Below are positions 1-6,511 of a DNA stretch of 9,619 bases, in pieces. Below the pieces are notes generated by a model that was not told the DNA's origin, searched no databases, and saw only the letters and a list, made by a program, of their open reading frames with translations. Both the position numbers and the translations under genes were made by a program. Origin of the DNA: Rhodospirillales bacterium (GTDB lineage: Bacteria; Pseudomonadota; Alphaproteobacteria; UBA9219); assembly GCA_015654915.1 (NCBI GenBank), contig JAATFY010000077.1, positions 1 through 9,619 on the forward strand, read 5' to 3'. How positions within the stretch are numbered: position 1 is the stretch's first letter; each line of letters starts with the position of its first letter.

Positions 1-280
1 CGAGGATGAATTGCGGGAATATCGGCGCGCGAAGACCGAGCCCCATCTGGGCTGCCAAGATAATCATCGGCAAGCCGAACAGGATCGAGATAAACGGCAC
101 CATGAAGATGACGATGTTCAGCAGCGACAGCATCAAAAGCAGGAAGGCAAAGCCGCGCACGCCGAAAATATGCAGGATGTGCCCGATGCTGACGCTTTCC
201 TCATGCGACGCCGTGTTCAGCAGCAAACGCATGATATCGGATATGCGTTCGGGCTTCGCGGAAGATGGCAGGAAGGGCAT
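1..280 (-). CDS. exoD: ExoD-family membrane protein (exopolysaccharide synthesis), C-terminus beyond the window
   Basis: An open reading frame on the minus strand starts with ATG at 280 and stays open to the window edge, giving 93 residues. The N-terminus is polar. It is followed by a segment around residues 33-43 (GHILHIFGVRGF) and a long hydrophobic stretch, about residues 43-80, containing LLLMLSLLN and ILFGLPMIILAAQMGLG. This order, a 'G-x-IL...G-x-RGF' helix followed by hydrophobic 'GLPMIILAAQ', is what I know from the ExoD family (usually about 200 residues), first linked to exopolysaccharide production and alkaline tolerance in Rhizobium; the biochemical activity is unknown. The protein is probably an inner-membrane protein. 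It lies 12 bp downstream of the ubiG stop on the same strand, so the two are likely co-transcribed. No clear Shine-Dalgarno sequence precedes the ATG. Family assignment is from memory of the motif, without a search. Confidence 0.75.
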   Translation of the reverse strand, partial: MPFLPSSAKPERISDIMRLLLNTASHEESVSIGHILHIFGVRGFAFLLLMLSLLNIVIFMVPFISILFGLPMIILAAQMGLGLRAPIFPQFIL

Positions 281-292
281 TTTACAACCGGA

Positions 293-1039
293 TCAGGGGA
301 AAGAAGCGGTGAGCATATAATTTACGGAGCAATCGTCGCGCTTCAATTCGAATTCACCACGCAACGGATTGAAAACGAGACCGGTAAGATCGGCAATGCC
401 GATGCCGTTTTTTTCCAGATGCGCGGCCAATTCCGACGGGCGGATGAATTTCTGCCACTGATGCGTGCCGCGCGGCACCCAGCCGAGCACATATTCCGCC
501 GCGACGATGCCGAGCAGGAAACTTTTCGGCGTGCGATTAAGCGTCGACATAATCAGCAGACCATCCGGTTTCATAAGTTTTTTCAGCGACGCGAGAAACG
601 AATCGATATCGGCCACATGCTCGGCAATTTCGAGCGCGGTGATAACGTCATATTTCACTTTCCGTTTCGCCAGCGCTTCAATGCTGCCGGTGCGGTAATC
701 GATGTCGAGGCGCGATGATTTCGCGTGTTCGCGCGCGATGGCAATGGTTTCGGATGAAGCATCCAGCCCCGTTACATGGCCGCCGAGCCGCGCCAAAGGC
801 TCTGCCAGCAAGCCGCCGCCGCAGCCGACATCCAGAATCGCCAAACTCTTCAGGGAGTTTCGCGACTGCGGGTCGCGCCGGAAACGGGCGCAAACCTGAT
901 CGCGGACATATTCGACGCGGAGCGGATTAAGCCGGTGCAAAGGCCGGAATTTGCCGTCGGGATTCCACCAATCCTCCGCATGACGCGAGAATCGGGCGAT
1001 TTCGGCTTTCTCGATGCTGGCAGCTTGCAAACGGGGCAT
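293..1039 (-). CDS. ubiG: Ubiquinone biosynthesis O-methyltransferase UbiG
   Basis: A SAM-dependent methyltransferase that performs the O-methylation steps of ubiquinone synthesis in the cytoplasm or at the membrane surface. From the ATG at 1039 it has 248 residues, normal for the family. UbiG hallmarks are visible in order: an N-terminal FSRHAEDWWNPDGKFRPLH followed by NPLR (about 18-40), the SAM-binding motif I DVGCGGGLLAEPLARLG (about 70-86), ALEIAEHV (about 135-142), the STLNRTPKS segment, and the C-terminal GLVFNPL...NYM signature (about 220-242). The frame also allows a GTG start at 1051, four codons upstream. Neither start has a Shine-Dalgarno sequence, so I chose the ATG. It diverges from lysC, an arrangement common in alphaproteobacteria, and exoD follows 12 bp downstream. 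Its promoter should lie in the palindrome-containing intergenic region, but I could not pick out a convincing one. Confidence 0.95.
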   Translation of the reverse strand: MPRLQAASIEKAEIARFSRHAEDWWNPDGKFRPLHRLNPLRVEYVRDQVCARFRRDPQSRNSLKSLAILDVGCGGGLLAEPLARLGGHVTGLDASSETIAIAREHAKSSRLDIDYRTGSIEALAKRKVKYDVITALEIAEHVADIDSFLASLKKLMKPDGLLIMSTLNRTPKSFLLGIVAAEYVLGWVPRGTHQWQKFIRPSELAAHLEKNGIGIADLTGLVFNPLRGEFELKRDDCSVNYMLTASFP

Positions 1040-1081
1040 GAGGGCTTGCACACGGGCTTATTGTGAAGCTATGAATATAAC

Positions 1082-1183
1082 AGGGGTCAGAGGTCAGGGG
1101 CCAGAGATTAGAATATTAAGAAAAGAATGGTCTTAACATCTAATTTCTTGCCTTTAATCTGTGCCCCCTGACCCTTGACCCCT
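1082..1183. repeat. Imperfect 102-bp palindrome (REP/MITE-like), arms 29 bp
   Basis: The left arm at 1082-1110 begins AGGGGTCAGAGGTCAGGGG. The right arm at 1155-1183 is its inverted copy and contains CCCCCTGACCCTTGACCCCT. Aligned without gaps, 25 of 29 positions pair. The 44-bp centre is AT-rich and holds a smaller inverted repeat, TTAAGA (1116-1121) against TCTTAA (1131-1136). Each arm also carries a tandem GGTCA-type repeat. It sits between two divergent genes, so a terminator role makes little sense. The form (long near-perfect arms, unrelated centre, no ORF) resembles a REP- or MITE-type mobile repeat. No target-site duplication is obvious. In RNA it would fold into a strong hairpin on either strand. 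Confidence 0.75.
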
Positions 1184-1199
1184 AGCCCCTTTTTTTATT

Positions 1200-2435
1200 A
1201 TGTCTCTCCTGGTTTTAAAATTCGGCGGCACGTCGGTCGGCGATGTCGAGCGCATCAAAAATGCCGCCGCCAAGGTCGAAGCCGAAGTCCGCAAAGGCCA
1301 CAAGGTGGCCGTCGTCGTTTCCGCCATGGCGGGCGTGACCGACCAGCTTATCGGCTATTGCCGCGCCATCTCGCCGCATCACGATCCGCGCGAACATGAT
1401 GCCGTGGCATCCACCGGCGAGCAGGTTACCGCTGGCCTTATGGCCATGGCGTTGCAGCAGCGGGGGCTAAACGCGCGGTCATGGCAGGGCTGGCAAGTGC
1501 CCCTGCGTACGGATTCCTCCTACAGCAAGGCGCGCATCGTCGACATCAATGTCGTGGCTTTCAGAAAACGTATCGAAGACGGCGAGGTCGGTGTCATGGC
1601 CGGATTTCAGGGCATCGCCAATGACGGCAGCATCACCACGCTGGGACGCGGCGGGTCGGATACGTCGGCGGTGGCTCTCGCCATTGCGCTGAAGGCCGAC
1701 CGTTGCGATATCTATACCGACGTTGATGGCGTCTATACCACCGATCCGCGCATCGACAACAAGGCCAGCAAAATTCCACATATCTCATACGAAGAAATGC
1801 TGGAGATGGCTTCGCGCGGCGCGAAGGTATTGCAAACCCGCTCGGTCGAAATGGCGATGCGCTACCACATGCCGATTCAGGTTTTGTCGACTTTTGCCAA
1901 CGCCGTCGGCAGCGAATTGCCCGGCACACTCGTAACCGATGGAGATACGACGATGGAAGAAAATCTTGTAACCGGCATTGCCTATACCCGCGATCAGGCC
2001 CGCGTCACGCTTGCCAAAGTCGCCGACCAGCCGGGCGTCGCCGCCGCCATCTTCGGCCCCCTCGCCCGCGCCGGCATCAATGTCGATATGATCGTGCAGA
2101 CGGCATCCGACGACGGCAAAACCACCGACATCACCTTCACTATTAGCAAAAACGATATCGACCGCACCAAGCAGACGCTGGAAGGCGAACGCGCCCGCAT
2201 CAAATACGACCATGTGACCGCCTCCGGCGGCGTGGTCAAAATCTCACTGATCGGCGGCGGCATGCGCAGCCATACCGGCGTCGCGGCGACAATGTTCGAA
2301 ACGCTGGCCGAGAAGAAAATCAACATCCAGGCGATTGAAACATCCGAGATCGTTCTCGGCGTCCTGATCGCGGAAGAATATACCGAGCTGGCCCTGCGCG
2401 CCCTGCATACAGCCTATGGGCTGGACGCAAAATAA
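1200..2435 (+). CDS. lysC: Aspartokinase (aspartate kinase), monofunctional, two ACT domains
   Basis: Phosphorylates L-aspartate, the first step toward lysine, threonine, methionine and diaminopimelate. The 411 residues match the usual alphaproteobacterial length. The catalytic domain shows KFGGTSV (7-13), STGE (71-74), GRGGSDTSA (149-157) and DVDGVYTTDPRI (174-185), which bind ATP and aspartate. Two C-terminal ACT domains (about 267-335 and 345-408) should mediate feedback inhibition by lysine and/or threonine. The ATG at 1200 is fixed by the conserved N-terminus, which places the KFGGTSV motif immediately after the start. No Shine-Dalgarno sequence precedes it: the upstream bases are a T-rich run just after the palindrome. 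The stop overlaps the next start (TAATG). An internal ATG with a good ribosome site at 1953 could give a separate ACT-domain subunit. Upstream neighbour ubiG is divergent. Confidence 0.97.
   Translation: MSLLVLKFGGTSVGDVERIKNAAAKVEAEVRKGHKVAVVVSAMAGVTDQLIGYCRAISPHHDPREHDAVASTGEQVTAGLMAMALQQRGLNARSWQGWQVPLRTDSSYSKARIVDINVVAFRKRIEDGEVGVMAGFQGIANDGSITTLGRGGSDTSAVALAIALKADRCDIYTDVDGVYTTDPRIDNKASKIPHISYEEMLEMASRGAKVLQTRSVEMAMRYHMPIQVLSTFANAVGSELPGTLVTDGDTTMEENLVTGIAYTRDQARVTLAKVADQPGVAAAIFGPLARAGINVDMIVQTASDDGKTTDITFTISKNDIDRTKQTLEGERARIKYDHVTASGGVVKISLIGGGMRSHTGVAATMFETLAEKKINIQAIETSEIVLGVLIAEEYTELALRALHTAYGLDAK
1941..1955 (+). promoter_or_regulatory. Internal ribosome site and in-frame ATG within lysC (candidate beta-subunit start)
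   Basis: GGAG at 1941-1944 lies 8 bases before an in-frame ATG at 1953. Starting there would yield the last 160 residues of aspartokinase, beginning MEENLVTGIA, which is the linker plus both ACT domains. Several bacterial aspartokinases of this class (Corynebacterium, Bacillus aspartokinase II, Thermus) are alpha2-beta2 enzymes whose beta subunit is made from such an internal start at the equivalent place, about 160-170 residues from the C-terminus. The site is seen directly; its use in this organism is inferred. Confidence 0.5.
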
Positions 2436-3157
2436 TGCCAACCCTCCTCATTACCGGCGCGAGCCGTGGCCTCGGGCTCGAATTTGTCCGGCAATACACA
2501 GCCGACGGATGGAATGTCATCGCCGCCTGCCGCCAGCCCGCGCAGGCCGACAAGCTTCAGGCGTTGATCGCGAAATATAAAACTATCCGCGCCGAGACAT
2601 TGGACGTCGCGCGGCCGAACTCGATCAACGCGCTGGCCGAACGGCTGAAAGATGCAGCAGTCGATGTGCTGATCAATAATGCGGGCGTATTTTCCGGCGG
2701 TTCTTTTTCAGGCTCGGCAACGAAAGTCGACCACGGCCAGAAATTCGGAACCATCAATCCCGAAGAATGGGACAAGGTGCTGCGCATCAACACGATTGCC
2801 CCTATCCTGATGATACAGGCGTTCGTGCCGCATCTGCTGAAGGGGCAGGAACGCAAAGCCGTTAACATCACCAGCCGGATGGGCTCGATCGAAGAAATGG
2901 GCGCGGACTACATCGCCTATCGCACCAGCAAGGCCGCGCTGAATGCCGCTATGCGTACTATCGCTCATGATTTGAAAGAACAGAAGATCACGGTGATCAA
3001 TCTTCATCCCGGCTGGGTCAAAACCGATATGGGCGGCCCTGAGGCGCCGCTGGATGCGGAAAACAGCATCACCGGCATGCGCAAGGTCATCGCCGGATTG
3101 ACGCCGAAAGATTCCAGCCGGTTTCTCGGCTACGACGGTAAAACCATTCCATGGTAA
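2435..3157 (+). CDS. Short-chain dehydrogenase/reductase, C-factor (CsgA)-like
   Basis: A 240-residue cytoplasmic NAD(P)-dependent oxidoreductase with a complete classical SDR layout: TGASRGLG cofactor loop (7-14), NNAG (81-84), a serine segment NITSRMGSIEE (144-154) and the catalytic YxxxK as Y162-K166. HPGWVKTDMGG (191-201) and the C-terminal FLGYDGKTIPW (230-240) resemble the C-factor/CsgA and 'sniffer' carbonyl-reductase branch, where TSRMGSI and a terminal 'YDG..IPW' recur. The substrate cannot be told from sequence. The catalytic serine is S147 or S151; I cannot decide without an alignment. The ATG at 2435 shares its A with the lysC stop (TAATG) and no strong Shine-Dalgarno is present, so translation is probably coupled to lysC. 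The stop overlaps the start of the next gene by 7 bp. It is not a known lysine-pathway gene. Confidence 0.9.
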   Translation: MPTLLITGASRGLGLEFVRQYTADGWNVIAACRQPAQADKLQALIAKYKTIRAETLDVARPNSINALAERLKDAAVDVLINNAGVFSGGSFSGSATKVDHGQKFGTINPEEWDKVLRINTIAPILMIQAFVPHLLKGQERKAVNITSRMGSIEEMGADYIAYRTSKAALNAAMRTIAHDLKEQKITVINLHPGWVKTDMGGPEAPLDAENSITGMRKVIAGLTPKDSSRFLGYDGKTIPW

Positions 3158-4167
3158 CAGTCAGCCCTTCCCTCCAGCGCCTGTGGCAACGCGGCTGCGA
3201 CTTCCTCGGCACGAAACTGGCCATCATGGGCGGCGCCATGACGTGGGTGTCGGAACGGCATCTGGTCGCGGCGATCTCGAACGGCGGCGGTTTCGGTATT
3301 ATCGCCTGCGGTGCGATGCCGCCGGATATTTTGCAAAAAGAAATTCAGGGCACGAAAGCGCTCACTGATAAGCCTTTCGGGGTCAACCTCATTACCATGC
3401 ACCCGCAGCTCGATATGCTGATCGATATCTGCCTCGCGGAGAAAGTCGGCCATATCATTCTGGCGGGCGGGTTACCGCCTGCGCCCGCGATCAAGAAGGT
3501 CAAGGATAGCGGCGCGAAACTGATGTGCTTCACGCCCACCGCCGCGCTCGGCAAAAAACTTGTCCGCATGGGGGCCGACGCCATCATCATCGAAGGCATG
3601 GAAGCGGGCGGGCATATCGGCCCCGTCAGCACCTCGGTTCTGGCGCAGGAAGTTTTGCCGGAAATCCGCGACGTGCCCGTGTTCGTCGCCGGAGGCATCG
3701 GCCGCGGCGAGGCGATTGTGTCATATCTGGAGATGGGCGCGTCGGGCGTCCAGCTCGGCACGCGTTTTGTCTGCGCCACCGAATGCATCGCGCATCCGAA
3801 ATTCAAACAGGCTTTCATCCGCGCCGCCGCGCGCGATGCCATGCCGTCCATACAGCTCGATGCGCGTTTTCCGGTCATACCGGTGCGGGCAATCGTCAAC
3901 GAAGGCGGCAAGCGCTTCATGGAAAAACAGCGCGACGTCATCGGACGCTTCGACAAAGGCGAATTGACGAAGGAACAAGCCCAACTCGAGATCGAACATT
4001 TCTGGGCGGGCGCCTTGCGCCGCGCCGTGGTTGAAGGCGATGTCGAGACCGGGTCCGTCATGGCGGGGCAAAGCGTCGGCATGGTGACAAAGGAACAGCC
4101 CACCGCCGAAATCCTCGCCGAGCTGGTGCAACAGGCGGAAAATGCCTTGCAGCAGCGCGGAAACTAG
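3151..4167 (+). CDS. FMN-dependent NAD(P)H oxidoreductase, nitronate monooxygenase / FabK-type
   Basis: A 338-residue TIM-barrel flavoenzyme of the 2-nitropropane dioxygenase/FabK superfamily. Visible motifs: an N-terminal glycine-rich segment ISNGGGFGII (42-51), EGMEAGGHIGPVST (148-161) with His155 at the family's catalytic position, the FMN-phosphate loop FVAGGIGRGEAI (178-189) and GVQLGTRFVCATECIAHP (199-216). Databases usually name such proteins nitronate monooxygenase. However, the EGMEAGGHIG segment, the 'GTRFV.A.E..AHP' segment and the C-terminal GDVETGSVMAGQSVGMV (297-312) also match what I recall of FabK, the flavin enoyl-ACP reductase. Oxidising alkyl nitronates or reducing enoyl-thioesters are therefore both possible. 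The ATG at 3151 overlaps the stop of the dehydrogenase gene (ATGGTAA), implying coupled expression with it and lysC. It is the last gene of the unit. Confidence 0.88.
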   Translation: MVTVSPSLQRLWQRGCDFLGTKLAIMGGAMTWVSERHLVAAISNGGGFGIIACGAMPPDILQKEIQGTKALTDKPFGVNLITMHPQLDMLIDICLAEKVGHIILAGGLPPAPAIKKVKDSGAKLMCFTPTAALGKKLVRMGADAIIIEGMEAGGHIGPVSTSVLAQEVLPEIRDVPVFVAGGIGRGEAIVSYLEMGASGVQLGTRFVCATECIAHPKFKQAFIRAAARDAMPSIQLDARFPVIPVRAIVNEGGKRFMEKQRDVIGRFDKGELTKEQAQLEIEHFWAGALRRAVVEGDVETGSVMAGQSVGMVTKEQPTAEILAELVQQAENALQQRGN

Positions 4168-4227
4168 AACTCCATCCTGGAATAGACTGGGATAGTCTCC
4201 CGTTAACCTTAATATTGGCGGCTGCAA

Positions 4228-4239
4228 GTATTTAAATAC
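4228..4239. promoter_or_regulatory. Perfect 12-bp palindrome GTATTTAAATAC, candidate operator
   Basis: GTATTTAAATAC is self-complementary over all 12 bases and lies about 24 bp upstream of a consensus -10 box, where a repressor or activator could bind. It is also enclosed by GCGGC (4218-4222) and GCCGC (4250-4254), followed by TTTT, so it could instead be the inner part of a weak hairpin. No regulator is identifiable. The assignment rests on symmetry and position only. Confidence 0.35.
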
Positions 4240-4262
4240 AAGAAGAGTCGCCGCTTTTCCGT

Positions 4263-4268
4263 TATAAT
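4263..4268 (+). promoter_or_regulatory. Candidate -10 box (TATAAT) for the gene at 4318
   Basis: A perfect TATAAT lies 49 bases before the ATG at 4318 in the 150-bp gap after the flavoenzyme gene. The bases at the ideal -35 position (4240-4245) match TTGACA poorly, so any promoter would need an activator or be weak. The low GC of the gap also makes a chance match easier. Confidence 0.4.
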
Positions 4269-4317
4269 CCGCGCAGAATCTTTGGAATTAAGCCGATCGC
4301 ATTTTTTGGAAAAGATT

Positions 4318-5409
4318 ATGTCGGAAATTACAATTTCTTTTGACGGCTATAACATCGGGCCAAGCTTTGGCTCGGCGAGCGGTATCTTTTATATCGATTC
4401 CACCCCGCCCCATACTCTTTATAAGGACCTATCAAACGATTCAGGCGATGCAAAGGGTTGCTCTATAAACCCCAGGGGTAACAGCAACCTCGACCTTGCC
4501 TCCAAATCGAATTGGAATAGCGCCTATGCTTCCGAGCGCGCCTTTGTTATCCAACAGGAAGGACAATCGCTTACCGTCGGCCTAGCGTTGGGCGCACACT
4601 TCTCCAATAATGACCGCGGAAGTTCACCGGCATGTGTCAAAGTTAGCCTGCCACCCCAACACACGATAGACAATCCCGAAGACTTGGTGAAATTCGTAAC
4701 AGTTCTCGCTAAAGGGTTTGAAGAAACTTTTGTTCGCAACGGCTTGCAAACCAAGAACGGCGATTTTTTCGATCAATGCGCCAAAATCATACGAAACAAC
4801 ACTGCCCTGTTGCCGGAGCTTCGATTCCGCTCGACGACCGATGATCCGGAAAACCGATTCCATCAGAAACGGAGTTTTGGAAATTACGACCACATCAACG
4901 TCATAAATGCACAAGCCAACCAATCGCCAGCCGACTATCGCGCAAGCATGGAACGCACGGTTGCCGATGCTATTGGTAAATTCGTAAATGACAAAGACTG
5001 CGAATATGTGGTTTTTACAAGCCCGCAATTCGTACGCAATTTATATAGTACCAAGTACACCACATTCCATAATATTGACGCCACTCCTCCAAAAGAAGCG
5101 CAAGCAGTCGCGGCCGCTGCAAGCGTAGCATCAGTGACGGAAGAAACCACTGGAGCAGCGGCAACCGCCGCAATAACTGCGGCAGACGTTCCCAAAAAAG
5201 ATGAACCCACTGCATCACCAGATTTTTCCGCAACAGCCAGTCAGGTAACGGGCGCGGTCGGCGCGCATGTCAAAGCCATAGAATTTCATATGGGCGAGCT
5301 TCGACAAATTGTAGAAAGCGGCAGCCCCGACAGAGGTCCAGCCATAGCAACCCTGAAGAACCTTCATACTCAACTTGGCGCATCTGTCGCTGCTTTCGAA
5401 AGAAAATAG
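4318..5409 (+). CDS. Hypothetical protein with Ala/Thr-rich linker, not recognised
   Basis: I do not recognise this 363-residue protein. There is no signal peptide and no membrane helix, so it is probably cytoplasmic. Residues 1-255 look like a mixed globular domain rich in Asn, Ser and Asp, with three spaced Cys (48, 106, 154) and a fourth at 228. Residues 258-305 form an Ala/Thr/Val-rich, low-complexity linker. Residues 306-363 look helical (HVKAIEFHMGELRQIVE, then ATLKNLHTQLGASVAAFERK) and could oligomerise. I chose the ATG at 4318, which has a weak GGAAAAG ribosome site. The same frame also opens with a TTG at 4282, which would add 12 residues. Base use is unlike the neighbours: sampled 60-base lines within 4741-4920 are about 42-43% GC, against about 63% in sampled ispG and prfA lines, although the Ala-rich linker is GC-rich. 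It looks like an accessory, perhaps acquired, gene. Confidence 0.8.
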   Translation: MSEITISFDGYNIGPSFGSASGIFYIDSTPPHTLYKDLSNDSGDAKGCSINPRGNSNLDLASKSNWNSAYASERAFVIQQEGQSLTVGLALGAHFSNNDRGSSPACVKVSLPPQHTIDNPEDLVKFVTVLAKGFEETFVRNGLQTKNGDFFDQCAKIIRNNTALLPELRFRSTTDDPENRFHQKRSFGNYDHINVINAQANQSPADYRASMERTVADAIGKFVNDKDCEYVVFTSPQFVRNLYSTKYTTFHNIDATPPKEAQAVAAAASVASVTEETTGAAATAAITAADVPKKDEPTASPDFSATASQVTGAVGAHVKAIEFHMGELRQIVESGSPDRGPAIATLKNLHTQLGASVAAFERK

Positions 5410-5415
5410 CCATTA

Positions 5416-5449
5416 TCCGGCCAAGCCTTTGATTGCCTTTTGGGCCGGA
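5416..5449. terminator. Inverted repeat after the hypothetical gene, possible weak terminator
   Basis: TCCGGCC (5416-5422) and GGCCGGA (5443-5449) form a perfect 7-bp GC-rich stem with a 20-base loop, starting 7 bp after the stop of the hypothetical gene. The downstream bases AATTTCAT are not a true T-run, so intrinsic termination would be weak. It could instead be a structure in the leader of the RodZ-like gene, which starts 20 bp further on. Confidence 0.3.
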
Positions 5450-5468
5450 ATTTCATAGGGTTCGGGCC

Positions 5469-6416
5469 ATGGCTTCTCCTCCCAAACGTCAACCCAACAC
5501 ACCGCGTAACCGCGTTCGTCCCGATGAGGATGGGCCGCCGCCCGTCGTGACCATTTCCAAATCCGCACCGCCGGAACCGACGCTGCCGCTGGAACGCCTT
5601 GGTGACCTGTTGCGCCGTGTGCGCGAACAGCGCGGCGATGATTTGCAGCAGATTGCCGACTATCTTTGCATCCGCCGCAATTTCCTCGTGGCGCTGGAAA
5701 ACAGCAAATACGACGAATTTCCCGCCGACGCTTATGTGATCGGTTTCCTGCGTTCCTACGCCGGCTATCTCGGCGTCGACAGCAAGGAAGCCGTGGATCG
5801 CTACCGCAATGAAATGGCCGGACGCCGCAAGAAACCCGCGCTGCTTCTACCTACCCCCATCAGCGAAGGACGCACCCCGTCCGTTTTCATTATGATCGGC
5901 GCGGCCGTCGCAGCGTTACTGATTTACATTTTATGGTACGGGCTTTCGACGTCCGACCGCGCCGCCGTCAGTACGCCCCAGGTCTTGCCCTCGACAGCCC
6001 AGACCGAAACGACCGCGAACGCCATGACAGCCCCCTCCACTATCGTTGCGCCACCAGCCACCGAGATCACCCCGCCTATCACCGCCGCACCCGTCACAAC
6101 TCCCGCCGGACAACCATCTGGCGATACGGCAACGCGGGCGCCCCATCTGGTCATCCGCGCGGAACAGTCGAGCTGGATACTGATTACCGACAACAAGGGC
6201 CGTACGGTCTTCGACCGCGTCATGAAGCCCGGCGAATCCTACAAAGTACCCGACGGGGAAGGCCTGATGCTGACCACGGGCAATGGCGGCGGCATCGTCT
6301 TGTCGCTGGACGGTGTTGATTTACCGAAGCTTTCGGGCGGTTCCAGCCATGCCGTGCGGAATGTCTCGCTTACCCCCGAGCATTTAAGGGCTTTGCCGCC
6401 CACGCCTGACTATTAG
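5469..6416 (+). CDS. RodZ-like cytoskeletal/HTH membrane protein (HTH_25 + DUF4115)
   Basis: A single-pass inner-membrane protein of the RodZ type, which in other bacteria links MreB filaments to the cell-wall elongation machinery. From the ATG at 5469 it has 315 residues. Order: a basic, proline-rich N-tail (1-40); a Cro/C1-type helix-turn-helix (about 41-115; LGDLLRRVREQRG, then IADYLCIRRNFLVALE, and FPADAYVIGFLRSYAGYLGV, typical of RodZ); one membrane helix (about 137-158); a Thr/Pro/Ala-rich periplasmic linker (160-222); and a C-terminal beta domain like DUF4115 (about 226-305; SSWILITDNKGRTVFDRVMKPGESY). The frame could begin at a TTG at 5433, but the ATG has AGGG at 5457-5460 upstream and fits the family better. 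Placement directly upstream of ispG is common in alphaproteobacteria. Domain calls are from recognisable motifs. Confidence 0.9.
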   Translation: MASPPKRQPNTPRNRVRPDEDGPPPVVTISKSAPPEPTLPLERLGDLLRRVREQRGDDLQQIADYLCIRRNFLVALENSKYDEFPADAYVIGFLRSYAGYLGVDSKEAVDRYRNEMAGRRKKPALLLPTPISEGRTPSVFIMIGAAVAALLIYILWYGLSTSDRAAVSTPQVLPSTAQTETTANAMTAPSTIVAPPATEITPPITAAPVTTPAGQPSGDTATRAPHLVIRAEQSSWILITDNKGRTVFDRVMKPGESYKVPDGEGLMLTTGNGGGIVLSLDGVDLPKLSGGSSHAVRNVSLTPEHLRALPPTPDY

Positions 6417-6453
6417 AAAAACAACCATAAATTGGCCTTTTTGCGCATTAATC

Positions 6454-6483
6454 TTGGCTGTGGCCGCACAAATCAGCTATAAA
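6454..6483 (+). promoter_or_regulatory. Candidate sigma-70-type promoter for ispG
   Basis: TTGGCT (6454-6459) and TATAAA (6478-6483) are separated by 18 bp, an acceptable spacing, in the 95-bp gap between the RodZ-like gene and ispG. They match 4 of 6 and 5 of 6 consensus bases. Transcription would start near 6490, about 20 bases before the ispG ATG. ispG may also be read from the upstream gene. Confidence 0.4.
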
Positions 6484-6511
6484 AACCCCTGATAACCGTT
6501 GGAGTTTATGA

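Noticed and set aside
11..718. Plus-strand ORF of 235 codons over exoD and ubiG
   Set aside because: It is antisense to ubiG and the exoD-like gene, both of which have strong family motifs; the translation is rich in Arg, Gln and His, typical of a shadow frame.
1175..1203. TTGACC with a T-rich downstream stretch as a lysC promoter
   Set aside because: A 17-bp spacing would place the -10 box on the start codon, leaving no leader, and TTGACC belongs to the palindrome arm.
3345..4103. Minus-strand ORF of 252 codons opposite the flavoenzyme gene
   Set aside because: Shadow of the FabK/nitronate-monooxygenase-type gene; its translation is low in recognisable structure and rich in Ser, Pro and Met as expected from reverse reading.
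4184..4201. AGACT/AGTCT hairpin 17 bp after the flavoenzyme stop as a terminator
   Set aside because: The stem is only 5 bp with mixed composition and no T-run follows, so it is not convincing as an intrinsic terminator.
6160..6416. Unusual periplasmic domain of the RodZ-like protein
   Set aside because: The Thr/Pro-rich linker and beta-rich C-terminus are normal for the family; nothing stands out.
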